A stretch of 64,000 bases of DNA from UBA947 sp031550975. GTDB lineage: Bacteria; Cyanobacteriota; Vampirovibrionia; Gastranaerophilales; Gastranaerophilaceae. The position numbers and the translations under genes were made by a program. A model generated the notes under the pieces. It ran no database searches and was not told where the DNA came from. It saw only the letters and a program-made list of their open reading frames with translations. Location of the stretch: positions 1 to 64,000 of the forward strand of contig JAVBOC010000005.1 in assembly GCA_031550975.1 (NCBI GenBank), in the 5' to 3' direction. Positions 48,128-56,508 of the stretch are shown here, piece by piece (within the stretch, counting starts at the first letter, position 1; each line of letters begins with the position of its first letter).

Positions 48128-49024
48128 ATGAATGTTCTCGCAAATCTAATATCTCAAATACAAGCCATTGATTGGTCTCTTAACGCGAGAAATTTTGTGG
48201 AAATCTTTGTTATTGTAGCATTTTTAACCTTTTCATATTTTCAATTTATTAAAAATACAAACACCGAAAAATTCGTCAAAGGACTTTTTGCTCTTGTATT
48301 TTTATGGGTTTCAAGCGAAGTTTTGGTTAAATTAGGCTGGGTTATTCTTGGGGTATTCCTCAAGGGAATTGTGACTTTGGTTTCATTGAGTTTGATAGTT
48401 GTTTTCCAACCGGAATTGCGTAAATTCTTAGGCTCTTTGGGGCAGGTTGATCTTTTTGAGAAATTATTTAGTTCAAAAGGCAGCAGTGGAAAAGATGAAA
48501 AAATTGATGTTATAAAAGAAATTATTGAAACTGTAAAGTTTTTAACGAAGTCCCACACAGGTGCTTTAATTGTGTTCCAAGGGGATTTAGCCCATACTTA
48601 TTCTGATGTTGGAACGCAGCTTAACGCAGATTTATCAACAGAATTGCTTCTTACAATATTCCACCACAACACACCGTTACACGACGGAGCGGTTATTGTA
48701 AGTGGTACAAAAATATTATCGGCAGGGGTTTTATTGCCGCTAACAGAAGACCCTAAATTAAGCTGGAAATACGGAACACGCCACCGCGCGGCAATTGGAA
48801 TGTCAGAAGTCAGCGACGCAGCTTGTCTAGTCGTTTCAGAAGAGACGGGTGATGTTTCAATGGCATTGGATGGCAGTTTGAAAAAGTACGAAGATTTGGT
48901 CACTTTAAAAGCTGATTTGGAGAACCTTCTTGGCTGCAAATCCTGTAATGTCGAAGAAAAAAAGTCTATCATCGGTAACTTTATTTCAGTGAATAAAGAT
49001 GACAACATAACAGACAAGGTTTAA
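48128..49024 (+). CDS. cdaA: Diadenylate cyclase CdaA (DacA)
   Basis: 298 residues. Three N-terminal membrane helices (about 22-42, 48-64, 70-92), then a DisA_N/DAC domain with the conserved LHDGAVIV (DGA) and GTRHRAAIG (RHR) motifs. Makes c-di-AMP, a regulator of osmolyte and potassium uptake and cell-wall balance. A partner c-di-AMP phosphodiesterase (PgpH) is encoded at 53682. The usual ybbR gene is absent. A YitT gene follows after one base. Confidence 0.96.
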   Translation: MNVLANLISQIQAIDWSLNARNFVEIFVIVAFLTFSYFQFIKNTNTEKFVKGLFALVFLWVSSEVLVKLGWVILGVFLKGIVTLVSLSLIVVFQPELRKFLGSLGQVDLFEKLFSSKGSSGKDEKIDVIKEIIETVKFLTKSHTGALIVFQGDLAHTYSDVGTQLNADLSTELLLTIFHHNTPLHDGAVIVSGTKILSAGVLLPLTEDPKLSWKYGTRHRAAIGMSEVSDAACLVVSEETGDVSMALDGSLKKYEDLVTLKADLENLLGCKSCNVEEKKSIIGNFISVNKDDNITDKV

Positions 49025-49025
49025 A

Positions 49026-49898
49026 ATGACTAGCAAAAAAAACGTTCCAACTGTTCAAAAAGAAACATTTTTGCACCAAGTCGGCAGGTTATTCTTTCTT
49101 GCGTTGGGGGCACTAATTGCGGCGTTTGCGCTCGAGTGTTTTTTAGTTCCGCACAAAGTAATTGACGGCGGGATTATCGGAATTTCCATGATTATCAGCC
49201 ACTTGAAACATTACAACCTGGGCATTTTGGTTGTTTTACTCAACCTTCCGTTCGGGTTTCTTGCACTGAATAAGATAGGGAAAAAGTTTGTTTTTAAAAC
49301 AATGTATTCGCTTGTTATGCTGGCGATTTTCATCAATATATTTGAACAGCAGCATTTTGTGGCAAATGTTGATATTATTTTAGCGGCAATATTTGGCGGT
49401 ATTATTCTTGGAACAGGGGTGGGCTTAATTCTGCGTAACAACGGTTCATTAGACGGTACAGAAATTATGTCACTCATACTTTCTAAAAAATACGGATTTT
49501 CAGTCGGCGAAATAATAATGGGCTTTAATATTATAATCTATACCTGGGCAGGGTTTGTGTTCGGCTGGAATAATGCGATGTATTCTATTCTTACCTATTT
49601 CGTTGCCTACAAAATGATTGATATTGTCATGGAAGGTTTAAACAGCTTGAAATCTGTCAGCATAATCAGCGACAACGCAAAAGAGATAGGTCATGCTCTG
49701 CTTGAACGTTTGGAAGTCGGCGTAACTTATTCCAAGGGCAAAGGCGCATATTCGGGAACGGATAAAATAATTCTTACCTGCGTAATCTCCCGCTTGGAGT
49801 TAACAAAATTAAAAGAAATCGTCAAAGAGTTCGACCCGGGAGCATTTACGACTGTTATTGAAGTCAACGAAGTCCACGGCGGCCGGATCCGACGCTGA
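49026..49898 (+). CDS. YitT-family membrane protein
   Basis: 290 residues. Membrane part (DUF161) with about five helices, e.g. LGALIAAFALECFLVP, FGGIILGTGVGLILRNNGSLDGTEI. A C-terminal cytosolic DUF2179 domain includes SKGKGAYSGTDKIILTCVI and a LKEIVKEFDPGAFTTV ending. The family's transport function is not settled. Last gene of the lysA-cdaA operon. Confidence 0.9.
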   Translation: MTSKKNVPTVQKETFLHQVGRLFFLALGALIAAFALECFLVPHKVIDGGIIGISMIISHLKHYNLGILVVLLNLPFGFLALNKIGKKFVFKTMYSLVMLAIFINIFEQQHFVANVDIILAAIFGGIILGTGVGLILRNNGSLDGTEIMSLILSKKYGFSVGEIIMGFNIIIYTWAGFVFGWNNAMYSILTYFVAYKMIDIVMEGLNSLKSVSIISDNAKEIGHALLERLEVGVTYSKGKGAYSGTDKIILTCVISRLELTKLKEIVKEFDPGAFTTVIEVNEVHGGRIRR

Positions 49899-49960
49899 GA
49901 TGTTAAGCGCTGGACAATTAGATTAAATTATTATATGATTAGGCAAGAAAGAGAGCAGAG

Positions 49961-50308
49961 ATGGCGAAAAACGTTGATACAGTTCCAATAGAAGTCAGTA
50001 TTCTAACAGCTGACCATGACATAAAAGGTGTGGTTCACGTTTCAAAATACACAAATACAAACCGTGAGTTAACTGACCTTTTAAACGATCACGAGAGAAG
50101 ATTTTTGGCTGTAACTAACGCTGAAATTTATCCAAAAAACAGCAACCAGCCGCCACGCAGATACAATTTCTTGGAAATTCACATGGATTATGTTTTGATG
50201 GTTCATCCTGTAAGTCAGGCTGTTTTCCAAGAATCCGGCAAAACTCAAGAAGACATCGCGCGCTTCAGAGATTTGCGACTCAAATTGAATCAAACAAAAC
50301 CGTTTTAA
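49961..50308 (+). CDS. DUF6812-like small protein
   Basis: 115 residues. Beta-rich N-terminal region VEVSILTADHDIKGVVHV...RELTDLLNDHERRFLAVTNAEIY resembles the small domain (DUF6812/PilZ-like) in which a secondary-metabolism-like strand is followed by 'RLTDFLN...FIAVTDA'. The C-terminal half includes EIHMDYVLMVHP. No signal. A terminator follows at once. Role unknown. Confidence 0.7.
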   Translation: MAKNVDTVPIEVSILTADHDIKGVVHVSKYTNTNRELTDLLNDHERRFLAVTNAEIYPKNSNQPPRRYNFLEIHMDYVLMVHPVSQAVFQESGKTQEDIARFRDLRLKLNQTKPF

Positions 50309-50314
50309 GATTAA

Positions 50315-50344
50315 AAAAGACCGGAATTAATTCCGGTCTTTTCA
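50315..50344. terminator. Bidirectional intrinsic terminator
   Basis: AAAAGACCGGAAT/ATTCCGGTCTTTT, an almost perfect 13-bp palindrome with T-runs on both strands, between convergent genes at 50308 and 50363. Confidence 0.9.
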
Positions 50345-50362
50345 TATTGAAATAAATATTAT

Positions 50363-51022
50363 TTAGTGTGTGTCATACAAATCAATTGTGATTGGCTGCG
50401 CTAGTTTAATTGTAATTGGAGTGCCCGCTTTTGCTTTGTAATCAAGTCCCTTAGTCGTAGATCCAAAAGCTACTCCGAGTGCAGCTCCTGTATATGGTGC
50501 TAATACAATTCCCGCGACTGAAAGGCATTCAATTGCAATTACAGCGGCGCCAATTGTGCAAACCCCGGCACCCACCACAGACATCCCGACAGCTTTTACT
50601 GAATTTAAGGCTTGGGATGATTTTAGTTCACCTTTTTCAGGTGCGGATGAAATCATATATCTTTTGCCGTTTGGCAAAGTCATTTGTGTGATCTCAAGGT
50701 TTGCTTTTGCTCGTCTAAACGCCCATTTGCTGTTCTTTTTGTTCACGACGGTGCCGATGAATTTTGTTCCTGCCGGCAATATAGTCCCATCAGCATCGCT
50801 AATCGCTTCAGGTAAAACAAAATCTATTTTGTCACCCACGTTTACTTTGTTTACATCAAAATCGTGCGCAAACTTAAGTTTTATTGTGCTGCTTGGTTCA
50901 ATAGTTTCTTGTGTTGCGCCTCTGTCAACAATGACTTTTGAATCGGACGCTTTTGCCCAAACACCCGGAACCTGCAAAGAGCACAATGCAAGCAATAAAA
51001 ACACGCTAATAATTCTTCTCAT
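50363..51022 (-). CDS. Exported protein with glycine-zipper segment
   Basis: 219 residues. Signal peptide MRRIISVFLLLALCSLQVPGVWA. Beta-rich domain with VGDKIDFVLPEAISDADGTILPAGTKFIGTV, like the PKGTIAHGKI segment of the protein at 2878. An Ala/Gly-rich hairpin at about 140-180 (GMSVVGAGVCTIGAAVIAIE...) is followed by a final strand GTPITIKLAQPITIDLY. It probably anchors in the outer membrane or cell envelope. Confidence 0.75.
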   Translation of the reverse strand: MRRIISVFLLLALCSLQVPGVWAKASDSKVIVDRGATQETIEPSSTIKLKFAHDFDVNKVNVGDKIDFVLPEAISDADGTILPAGTKFIGTVVNKKNSKWAFRRAKANLEITQMTLPNGKRYMISSAPEKGELKSSQALNSVKAVGMSVVGAGVCTIGAAVIAIECLSVAGIVLAPYTGAALGVAFGSTTKGLDYKAKAGTPITIKLAQPITIDLYDTH

Positions 51023-51070
51023 AACCTTTAATTCCTCAAATTTAACTACACAAATATCTTAGCACAAAAG

Positions 51071-51772
51071 TTAATTCTTATGCGTTTTTGCCATAGCGGG
51101 TTTGTCATTGGTATTTGCGTTTTGTGTCAATTCAACCTGATCACAATCATCATCTTTTATTTTGCCTTTGCCGTAAATCTTGTGTAGCAACGGCGGAGCA
51201 TAATCCGCTAAAGGAGTCGCAATAAATGGAGCCAATACGCGTTTGCCTATAACAGTTGAAGCTACTACAGTTGTGAATGTCTTGAGAACGCTCTTAACAT
51301 CAGATTCAACCTTGCCTATTTCGTCATGCAGGACTTTTCCACGGATATGTTCTTTGGACCTACTTCTAACAGCTGTGGTGAATGTTTCTCTTGCAGCATT
51401 ATTAAAATACTTACCGAAAACTTTGTTAAAGATTTTCTTTTGTGCCCATGGGCTGCTAATCAACAATGCCATACCAATTTGCGAAGATATCATTACAAGT
51501 GTGTTTGTAAAATCCAATGCTGCAACGAATTCTCGCTTATCAGCCGGTATTTTCTCGTTATTTAAGGATTGTGTAACATACATAACGCCGCCGATACCAT
51601 CTTTAATAACAAGAGAGCCAACAGCAATACCGGTTACAAGATTGGTATTATCACGGTATGCTTTACCGAGAGGTTTCATAAACTTACAATTGCCCAAAGC
51701 TTTTATAGGTCTGATAAATGCGTACTCAAAAGCTTTACCTATTGGTTTACCTATTGGAGATATACCGCTCAT
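51071..51772 (-). CDS. Membrane-associated protein, partner of the gene at 51769
   Basis: 233 residues. Starts MSGISPIGKPIGKAFEYAF. Its ATG overlaps the upstream stop (ATGA), giving tight coupling. Hydrophobic segments around 47-62 (LVTGIAVGSLVIKDGIGGV), 92-108 and 168-182 suggest two or three membrane passes. A hydrophilic C-terminal tail ends in HKN. Its partner also has membrane segments, so the pair may form a complex. I do not recognise either family. Confidence 0.75.
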   Translation of the reverse strand: MSGISPIGKPIGKAFEYAFIRPIKALGNCKFMKPLGKAYRDNTNLVTGIAVGSLVIKDGIGGVMYVTQSLNNEKIPADKREFVAALDFTNTLVMISSQIGMALLISSPWAQKKIFNKVFGKYFNNAARETFTTAVRSRSKEHIRGKVLHDEIGKVESDVKSVLKTFTTVVASTVIGKRVLAPFIATPLADYAPPLLHKIYGKGKIKDDDCDQVELTQNANTNDKPAMAKTHKN

Positions 51773-53448
51773 GCTCTCACCCCGCTTTCTTTAACAGTTG
51801 CTAGGGATTTGGCTTTGTTTTTTTTCTTAGATAAGTTAGGGAACGCAATATCCATAATTCTTGGATATACCCAGTTCAGAGCAAGACATGTAGGAACTAC
51901 CATTACTGCTCCTACCACAACTCCAATAATTGTTTTTTTAGCTTTAAAATTGCCTTGGACTGTTGATTTTATTGTACCCAAAAGTTTTTCTCCGAATTTA
52001 TAAGTTTCCAGTCTGCTTACGCGGAGGTTGCTTCTTAGGCCAGTATGTAATTTTTCCAGTTCGGCTATCTGGTCAGCTGCTATCGTACCATTTTTTTCTG
52101 CTGCTTGGTAAATTTCCCTAAAAGAATTGAGATTCTCTGGACTAAGTTTTCTTAGAGGATTCTTTTCGCCGTTGGCTGCAGTTTTGTCTATAAAACGACC
52201 GTATTTTTCTTTCAGACTTTCAAAAGTAACTTGACCCTTGAATTTTTCGATTTTGGTATTTACATCACTATAGCTAATTTTCCCTGCTTCAAAATCTTTT
52301 TTCAGGTTCTCTAACAACTCTTTTAGTCGTTCCATTTCATGTACATCACGCGCATTTTTCTTGGTGATTAATTCTTTCAATGCTTCTTTTGATGGCATTT
52401 TTCTGTCTTCTTCCACATAAGCCAGCAATTCTTTGACTTCTTCTCTCAGAGTTTTAAGCACATCTTCATAGTCGCCGACAGCACATCTGCTCTTTAGTTG
52501 TTTAAGGCTGTCTACTATTGCTGAATCTGAGTTCTTTTTTATTAAATTATCAAAGAATTTTTCTATATCTTTGATGCTACTGGTGCTACCTAACTCCTTT
52601 TCAACTTCATTAAAGACGGAAGTGCATTCATCCGGTCTTAGTCTAAAGAAATCAGCAATTTCGGTCTGTCTGATTGTTTTGTCCAGCCTGTGTTTTATGG
52701 CATCATTTGTTTCTTTAAGTTCTTTATTGAGTGTGGCAACACCATATTCTTTTAAAGTATTATCATCCATAACCATCGGTGTTGATGTGCCACCGACCAT
52801 AGCTGAGTATCGGAATTTCCCATCGTTTAAAATCCCATCTATTGCATCTTTTTCTATTTTACCGATGTCTTTTTTAGCCATGGCTTCTGCTTTTTTCTTA
52901 ATATCATATTTGCTTAAATTAGGATTTTTTTGCTTCACTATTTTTGCATACTGGTCTATCACGTATTCGGAGTCAGGCATAGCTGTGCGGTTGTATCCTT
53001 CTCCGAAATAACCCTGGTTCACAGCTTTCTGTATTTGTTTATTGAAGAAGTATACCGGTATAGACTGCACCGCCAGAGCCGTAACTGCAGATATTGGCTG
53101 ACGCATCGCACCATAAGTTCTAGTATCCTCATCTTTCTTGGAGAGGAAATTGTACTTGATAAATATAGGAGCTATCAAGCCGGTTCCTAATGCAGTGATA
53201 ATGATGTTTTGTACTTCACCCTCGGCATTCTTGAGGAAATTCATAAATTTTATGTGCCCTGGAAGCATGTCCTTAACGATTTTGTTAATATCTTTAGGTG
53301 TAAGGCCTCCTGTGCCTCCACCTGCTCCAAAGCTCGGTGACGCGCCGGTGCCGGGAGATGACGCACCAAAATTAGGAATCGCTTTATTGAATCCTTTTTG
53401 CCCCCCAAGGCTTAAACTATTGCTACTTAACTTTTCTATTTTCATCAT
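51769..53448 (-). CDS. Large membrane/coiled-coil protein with F-G motif
   Basis: 559 residues, with tandem ATG codons at 53448 and 53445. The second gives MKIEKLSSNSLSLGG..., matching the N-terminal signature, with NFGASS at about 25 and SPSFGAGG after it. A glycine/proline-rich linker precedes a membrane segment near 80-95 (IIITALGTGLIAPIFI). A long charged helical region at about 160-450 (many E, K and L, coiled-coil-like) and a second hydrophobic segment near 510 (KKTIIGVVVGAVMVVPTCLALNWV) follow. Possibly a scaffold spanning the membrane twice. Function unknown. Confidence 0.8.
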   Translation of the reverse strand: MMKIEKLSSNSLSLGGQKGFNKAIPNFGASSPGTGASPSFGAGGGTGGLTPKDINKIVKDMLPGHIKFMNFLKNAEGEVQNIIITALGTGLIAPIFIKYNFLSKKDEDTRTYGAMRQPISAVTALAVQSIPVYFFNKQIQKAVNQGYFGEGYNRTAMPDSEYVIDQYAKIVKQKNPNLSKYDIKKKAEAMAKKDIGKIEKDAIDGILNDGKFRYSAMVGGTSTPMVMDDNTLKEYGVATLNKELKETNDAIKHRLDKTIRQTEIADFFRLRPDECTSVFNEVEKELGSTSSIKDIEKFFDNLIKKNSDSAIVDSLKQLKSRCAVGDYEDVLKTLREEVKELLAYVEEDRKMPSKEALKELITKKNARDVHEMERLKELLENLKKDFEAGKISYSDVNTKIEKFKGQVTFESLKEKYGRFIDKTAANGEKNPLRKLSPENLNSFREIYQAAEKNGTIAADQIAELEKLHTGLRSNLRVSRLETYKFGEKLLGTIKSTVQGNFKAKKTIIGVVVGAVMVVPTCLALNWVYPRIMDIAFPNLSKKKNKAKSLATVKESGVRA

Positions 53449-53480
53449 CTACACCTAGAAAACGATAGTCCCTACTATAT

Positions 53481-53511
53481 ATTATAAGTACAAACATAAT
53501 TAAAATTGCTA
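53481..53511 (-). promoter_or_regulatory. TAGCAA-19-TATAAT promoter-like motif
   Basis: Minus strand TAGCAA at 53511-53506, 19 bp, TATAAT at 53486-53481, 33 bases before the ATG at 53448. Confidence 0.5.
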
Positions 53512-53681
53512 GTTTTTTCCTGAATATTAAGTTTTGTGAAAGGGTTTTTTTCTAAACTAACAATACATCATATCCGGAGCGTTTTTTCCATAAAAATCAA
53601 TATAATATATTATTGAAATCCCCACAGTATTGTGATACATTTGAAGGCAAATAGAGAGAATTCCAAAGACCTGGAGGTTTC

Positions 53682-55856
53682 ATGGAAAAATTGATTAATA
53701 ATATAAAAGCTATTGCGGCTTCCCCGAAAACACAAAACGCGACAATATTTTTTGTCTTTGTTATCTTGATGACAGCGATAATTTCTTCGCAGAATTTCTT
53801 CTTCCAAAATATCGTTGAAGACGGAATTAGCCAGCGTGATGTCATTGCACAAAAAACCATTACTGTTATTGATGTGCAGCGCACAGAACAGGTGCGAAAA
53901 GAAGTCGCTCAAAAAGTTGAGCCGATTCTTATCCCGGCAGAAGATGATTTTATTAAAAACAACTTGCGAATTTTACAAAACTCAATCGTGCAAATCAGAG
54001 GCAAAAAGGTTTCGGAAAAAACAAAAGCAGAAGAAATTGGTATCCTCTTTGACCTTTCAAGCCCTGCTCAGAAAAATTTTGTAATCGATTTTTTATTAAA
54101 AGCTGATGAAGGAAGCCTTCAAGGTGCCTTTGACAAATCAGCCCTAACCCTGGATAGTGTGTTACGTTCAGGGATTACCGAAAAGGATTATGAGAAAGAC
54201 AATATAGATAAAATTATCGTGGCAAATTTGGTCTCGGACGTCTCAAGGCGGCAGGTTTCAATTATAAGGGCCATGCTTGAACAAGTTATTGTGCCAAACC
54301 TTGTCATTGATGATGTGGCAACAGAAATTGCACGTAAAAGTGCCGAAAACTCGGTTAAACCTTATGAAGTTGTCTTTAAAAAAGGTGACAAGATTGTATT
54401 TGAAGGCGAACCGGTAAACAAATTGAAGCGCGATGCGCTCAGACAGGCGGGTTATAATGTTTATGAACTCAACTGGGCGGGTTTGCTTGCTATTGCGGTG
54501 CTTGTAACCCTTTCCACTTTGGTTTTCTTGTTTTATACAAAACTTATCGAAAAGAAATATTTTGAATCCAGTTATTTGTTGATAACGGCGGTGCTTTCGG
54601 TAATTATGGCAACTGTCGCGGTTTTGCTGCCGACAGGATTTTCGCCTTATGTGCTTCCGTTCCCGGCTTATATTATAATCCTTTCGATATTCACAAGCCC
54701 GCGGGTTGCTCTGGCGGCTTCGATGTTGACCTTGCTTATATTATCTTTAACGTTCCAATATGATACGCCGTTTATCGTAACACTTGCGCTGTTATGCTTT
54801 GTTTGTGCGTTAGCGCTTTCAAAAATGAAGTTTTCGCGTCGGTTTGATTTAATTAAAACAGGTTTTAGAATCGCACTTTGTGGATTTGTTATCGTGATTT
54901 CGGTATATTTACTTGAAAAATGTCTTGTGGACGCAGACAGCGGTTTGTTGTTGAGTAACAGTATTTATATCCTGTTAAATGGTTTTGTAAGCTCAATTAT
55001 TGCACTCGGAACCCTTCCGATATTAGAGAGCGCGTTTAAGATAATCACGCCTTACGGACTGGCGGAACTTGCTGACCAAAACCAATCGTTGTTAAAACGT
55101 TTACAGTTTGAAGCACCGGGGACTTATCACCATAGTCTTATGGTCTCAAACCTTGCTGAAGCGGCAGCCGAAGCTATCGGCGCTGATCCGATTTTGGCTC
55201 GTGTAGGTTCGTTCTACCATGACATCGGTAAATTAAAACGTCCGTTGTTTTTCGTAGAAAACCAAGCATACTTCGGGATTGAAAACCCGCACCAGAAATT
55301 AAATCCAAGATTAAGCAAAATGGTTATCACTTCCCATCCGAAAGACGGCGCGGAAATCGCGAAAGAATACGGGCTTCCGGGCATGGTTATAAATTTGATT
55401 CTCCAACATCATGGGGACGGACTCGCTAAATACTTCTACAATCAAGCGGTTGAAGAAGAAGGCGAAGAAAACGTAAAAGAGGAACAATTCCGTTACACCG
55501 GGCCAAAACCGAACAGTAAAGAAGCGGCGATTTTGATGATTGCTGATGCTGTTGAATCGGCTGTTCGCTCAATGAAAAACCCGACACCGGAAGAAATCGA
55601 GAATATTATTGATAACATAATTGTAGAACGCTTGAATGATTCTCAATTAATTGATAGCCCGTTGACGCTGAAAGACTTGCGTACGATTGCTTCGACTTTT
55701 TCAAGAATCCTGCGCGGCATGCAGCATAACCGTATTAAATACCAGCAAAGCATTGACGAAGAGATTAACAAAGCAAAAATAAGCCTTCCGGCAAAAATCC
55801 TTGACGAGGACCTTGAAAATAAAATCAAACAACTTGAAGGGGAGACCTCTGAATAG
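53682..55856 (+). CDS. 7TMR-HD (PgpH-type) c-di-AMP phosphodiesterase
   Basis: 724 residues. N-terminal membrane anchor (about 20-42), large extracellular 7TMR-HDED region, a set of about seven helices between 260 and 430, and a cytosolic HD domain. The HD core is TYHHSLMVSNLAEAAAEAIG...SFYHDIGKLKRP, followed by SHPKDG and LQHHGDG. Family members of this layout hydrolyse c-di-AMP. It is the natural counterpart of cdaA at 48128. GGAGG precedes the ATG. Gene order pgpH-ybeY-dgkA is a widely conserved arrangement. Confidence 0.94.
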   Translation: MEKLINNIKAIAASPKTQNATIFFVFVILMTAIISSQNFFFQNIVEDGISQRDVIAQKTITVIDVQRTEQVRKEVAQKVEPILIPAEDDFIKNNLRILQNSIVQIRGKKVSEKTKAEEIGILFDLSSPAQKNFVIDFLLKADEGSLQGAFDKSALTLDSVLRSGITEKDYEKDNIDKIIVANLVSDVSRRQVSIIRAMLEQVIVPNLVIDDVATEIARKSAENSVKPYEVVFKKGDKIVFEGEPVNKLKRDALRQAGYNVYELNWAGLLAIAVLVTLSTLVFLFYTKLIEKKYFESSYLLITAVLSVIMATVAVLLPTGFSPYVLPFPAYIIILSIFTSPRVALAASMLTLLILSLTFQYDTPFIVTLALLCFVCALALSKMKFSRRFDLIKTGFRIALCGFVIVISVYLLEKCLVDADSGLLLSNSIYILLNGFVSSIIALGTLPILESAFKIITPYGLAELADQNQSLLKRLQFEAPGTYHHSLMVSNLAEAAAEAIGADPILARVGSFYHDIGKLKRPLFFVENQAYFGIENPHQKLNPRLSKMVITSHPKDGAEIAKEYGLPGMVINLILQHHGDGLAKYFYNQAVEEEGEENVKEEQFRYTGPKPNSKEAAILMIADAVESAVRSMKNPTPEEIENIIDNIIVERLNDSQLIDSPLTLKDLRTIASTFSRILRGMQHNRIKYQQSIDEEINKAKISLPAKILDEDLENKIKQLEGETSE

Positions 55857-55870
55857 TACAAGCACATCCT

Positions 55871-55958
55871 GTCATGCTGAACTTGATTCAGCATCTTCCA
55901 CCGTTAAGTTTTACGCAGGATGTGTCAGTGGAAGATTCCGAGCTAAATTTGGAATGAT
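55871..55958. repeat. 88-bp double-hairpin element (family A), copy 3
   Basis: GTCATGCTGAACTTGATTCAGC...GAGCTAAATTTGGAATGAT. Left stem GCTGAA/TTCAGC differs from CCTGAA/TTCAGG of copy 2 by a compensated pair. It lies between pgpH and ybeY. Confidence 0.85.
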
Positions 55959-55984
55959 AAAGATGATTTTTAAAGGAGAAAACT

Positions 55985-56506
55985 ATAAAATTTAACATAT
56001 TCAGTGAGAATATTTATCCTGATTGGGAAATTGATGAGCGCAAGTTTATTACTATTGCTAGAAAATTGCTCAGCTTTTATCTGGAAAATCTACCGGTTGA
56101 AAGGTTGAAGGGTTTAATGGTTGAACGGACGTCTAACTATTCAACTATTTCCTTTGACATCCTTTATTGCGACAGCAAAAAGACTCACGAGATTAACCGC
56201 GAATACAGAGGCAAAGACTACCCCGCAGACATTATCACGTTTGCGATTTTTGCCGACACCCCTGAAGCCGAACGCTTTGTTTTAGATGACGAAATTAACC
56301 TTGGCGAAATAATCATTGCACTGGATAAAGTCATTGAAGAAGCCGAAAAAAAGGGTAAAACGCCCGAAGATGAGTTGATTTTCCTCTTAAGTCATGGTAT
56401 TTTGCACCTGTTAGGATTTGACCATCAGACTGATGAGGACTATAATTTTATTATAGAGGCACAAGAGGCGGCCATAAAAAGTCTAAGAACAGAAAAGAAA
56501 AATTAA
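55985..56506 (+). CDS. ybeY: Endoribonuclease YbeY, probable AUA start
   Basis: 173 residues if started at ATA 55985. Conserved C-terminal zinc motif SHGILHLLGFDHQTDED (three His) and REYRGKDYPADIITF identify YbeY, a 16S rRNA processing and ribosome quality factor. No ATG, GTG or TTG exists in frame between a TGA at 55964 and TTG 56066, and the latter would delete the N-terminal strand. ATA has AAAGGAG exactly six bases before it, so AUA initiation, or a mutated AUG, is the best reading. A 10-codon ORF from ATG 55963 overlaps this start. Residues about 37-55 (VERLKGLMVERTSNYSTI) derive from the GGTTGAA repeat. Confidence 0.9.
   Translation: MKFNIFSENIYPDWEIDERKFITIARKLLSFYLENLPVERLKGLMVERTSNYSTISFDILYCDSKKTHEINREYRGKDYPADIITFAIFADTPEAERFVLDDEINLGEIIIALDKVIEEAEKKGKTPEDELIFLLSHGILHLLGFDHQTDEDYNFIIEAQEAAIKSLRTEKKN
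56095..56149. repeat. GGTTGAA heptamer repeat (family C) inside ybeY
   Basis: GGTTGAAAGGTTGAAGGG...GGTTGAACGG...ACTATTCAACTA, an inverted pair of heptamer arrays in frame with ybeY. Confidence 0.75.
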
Positions 56507-56508
56507 AA

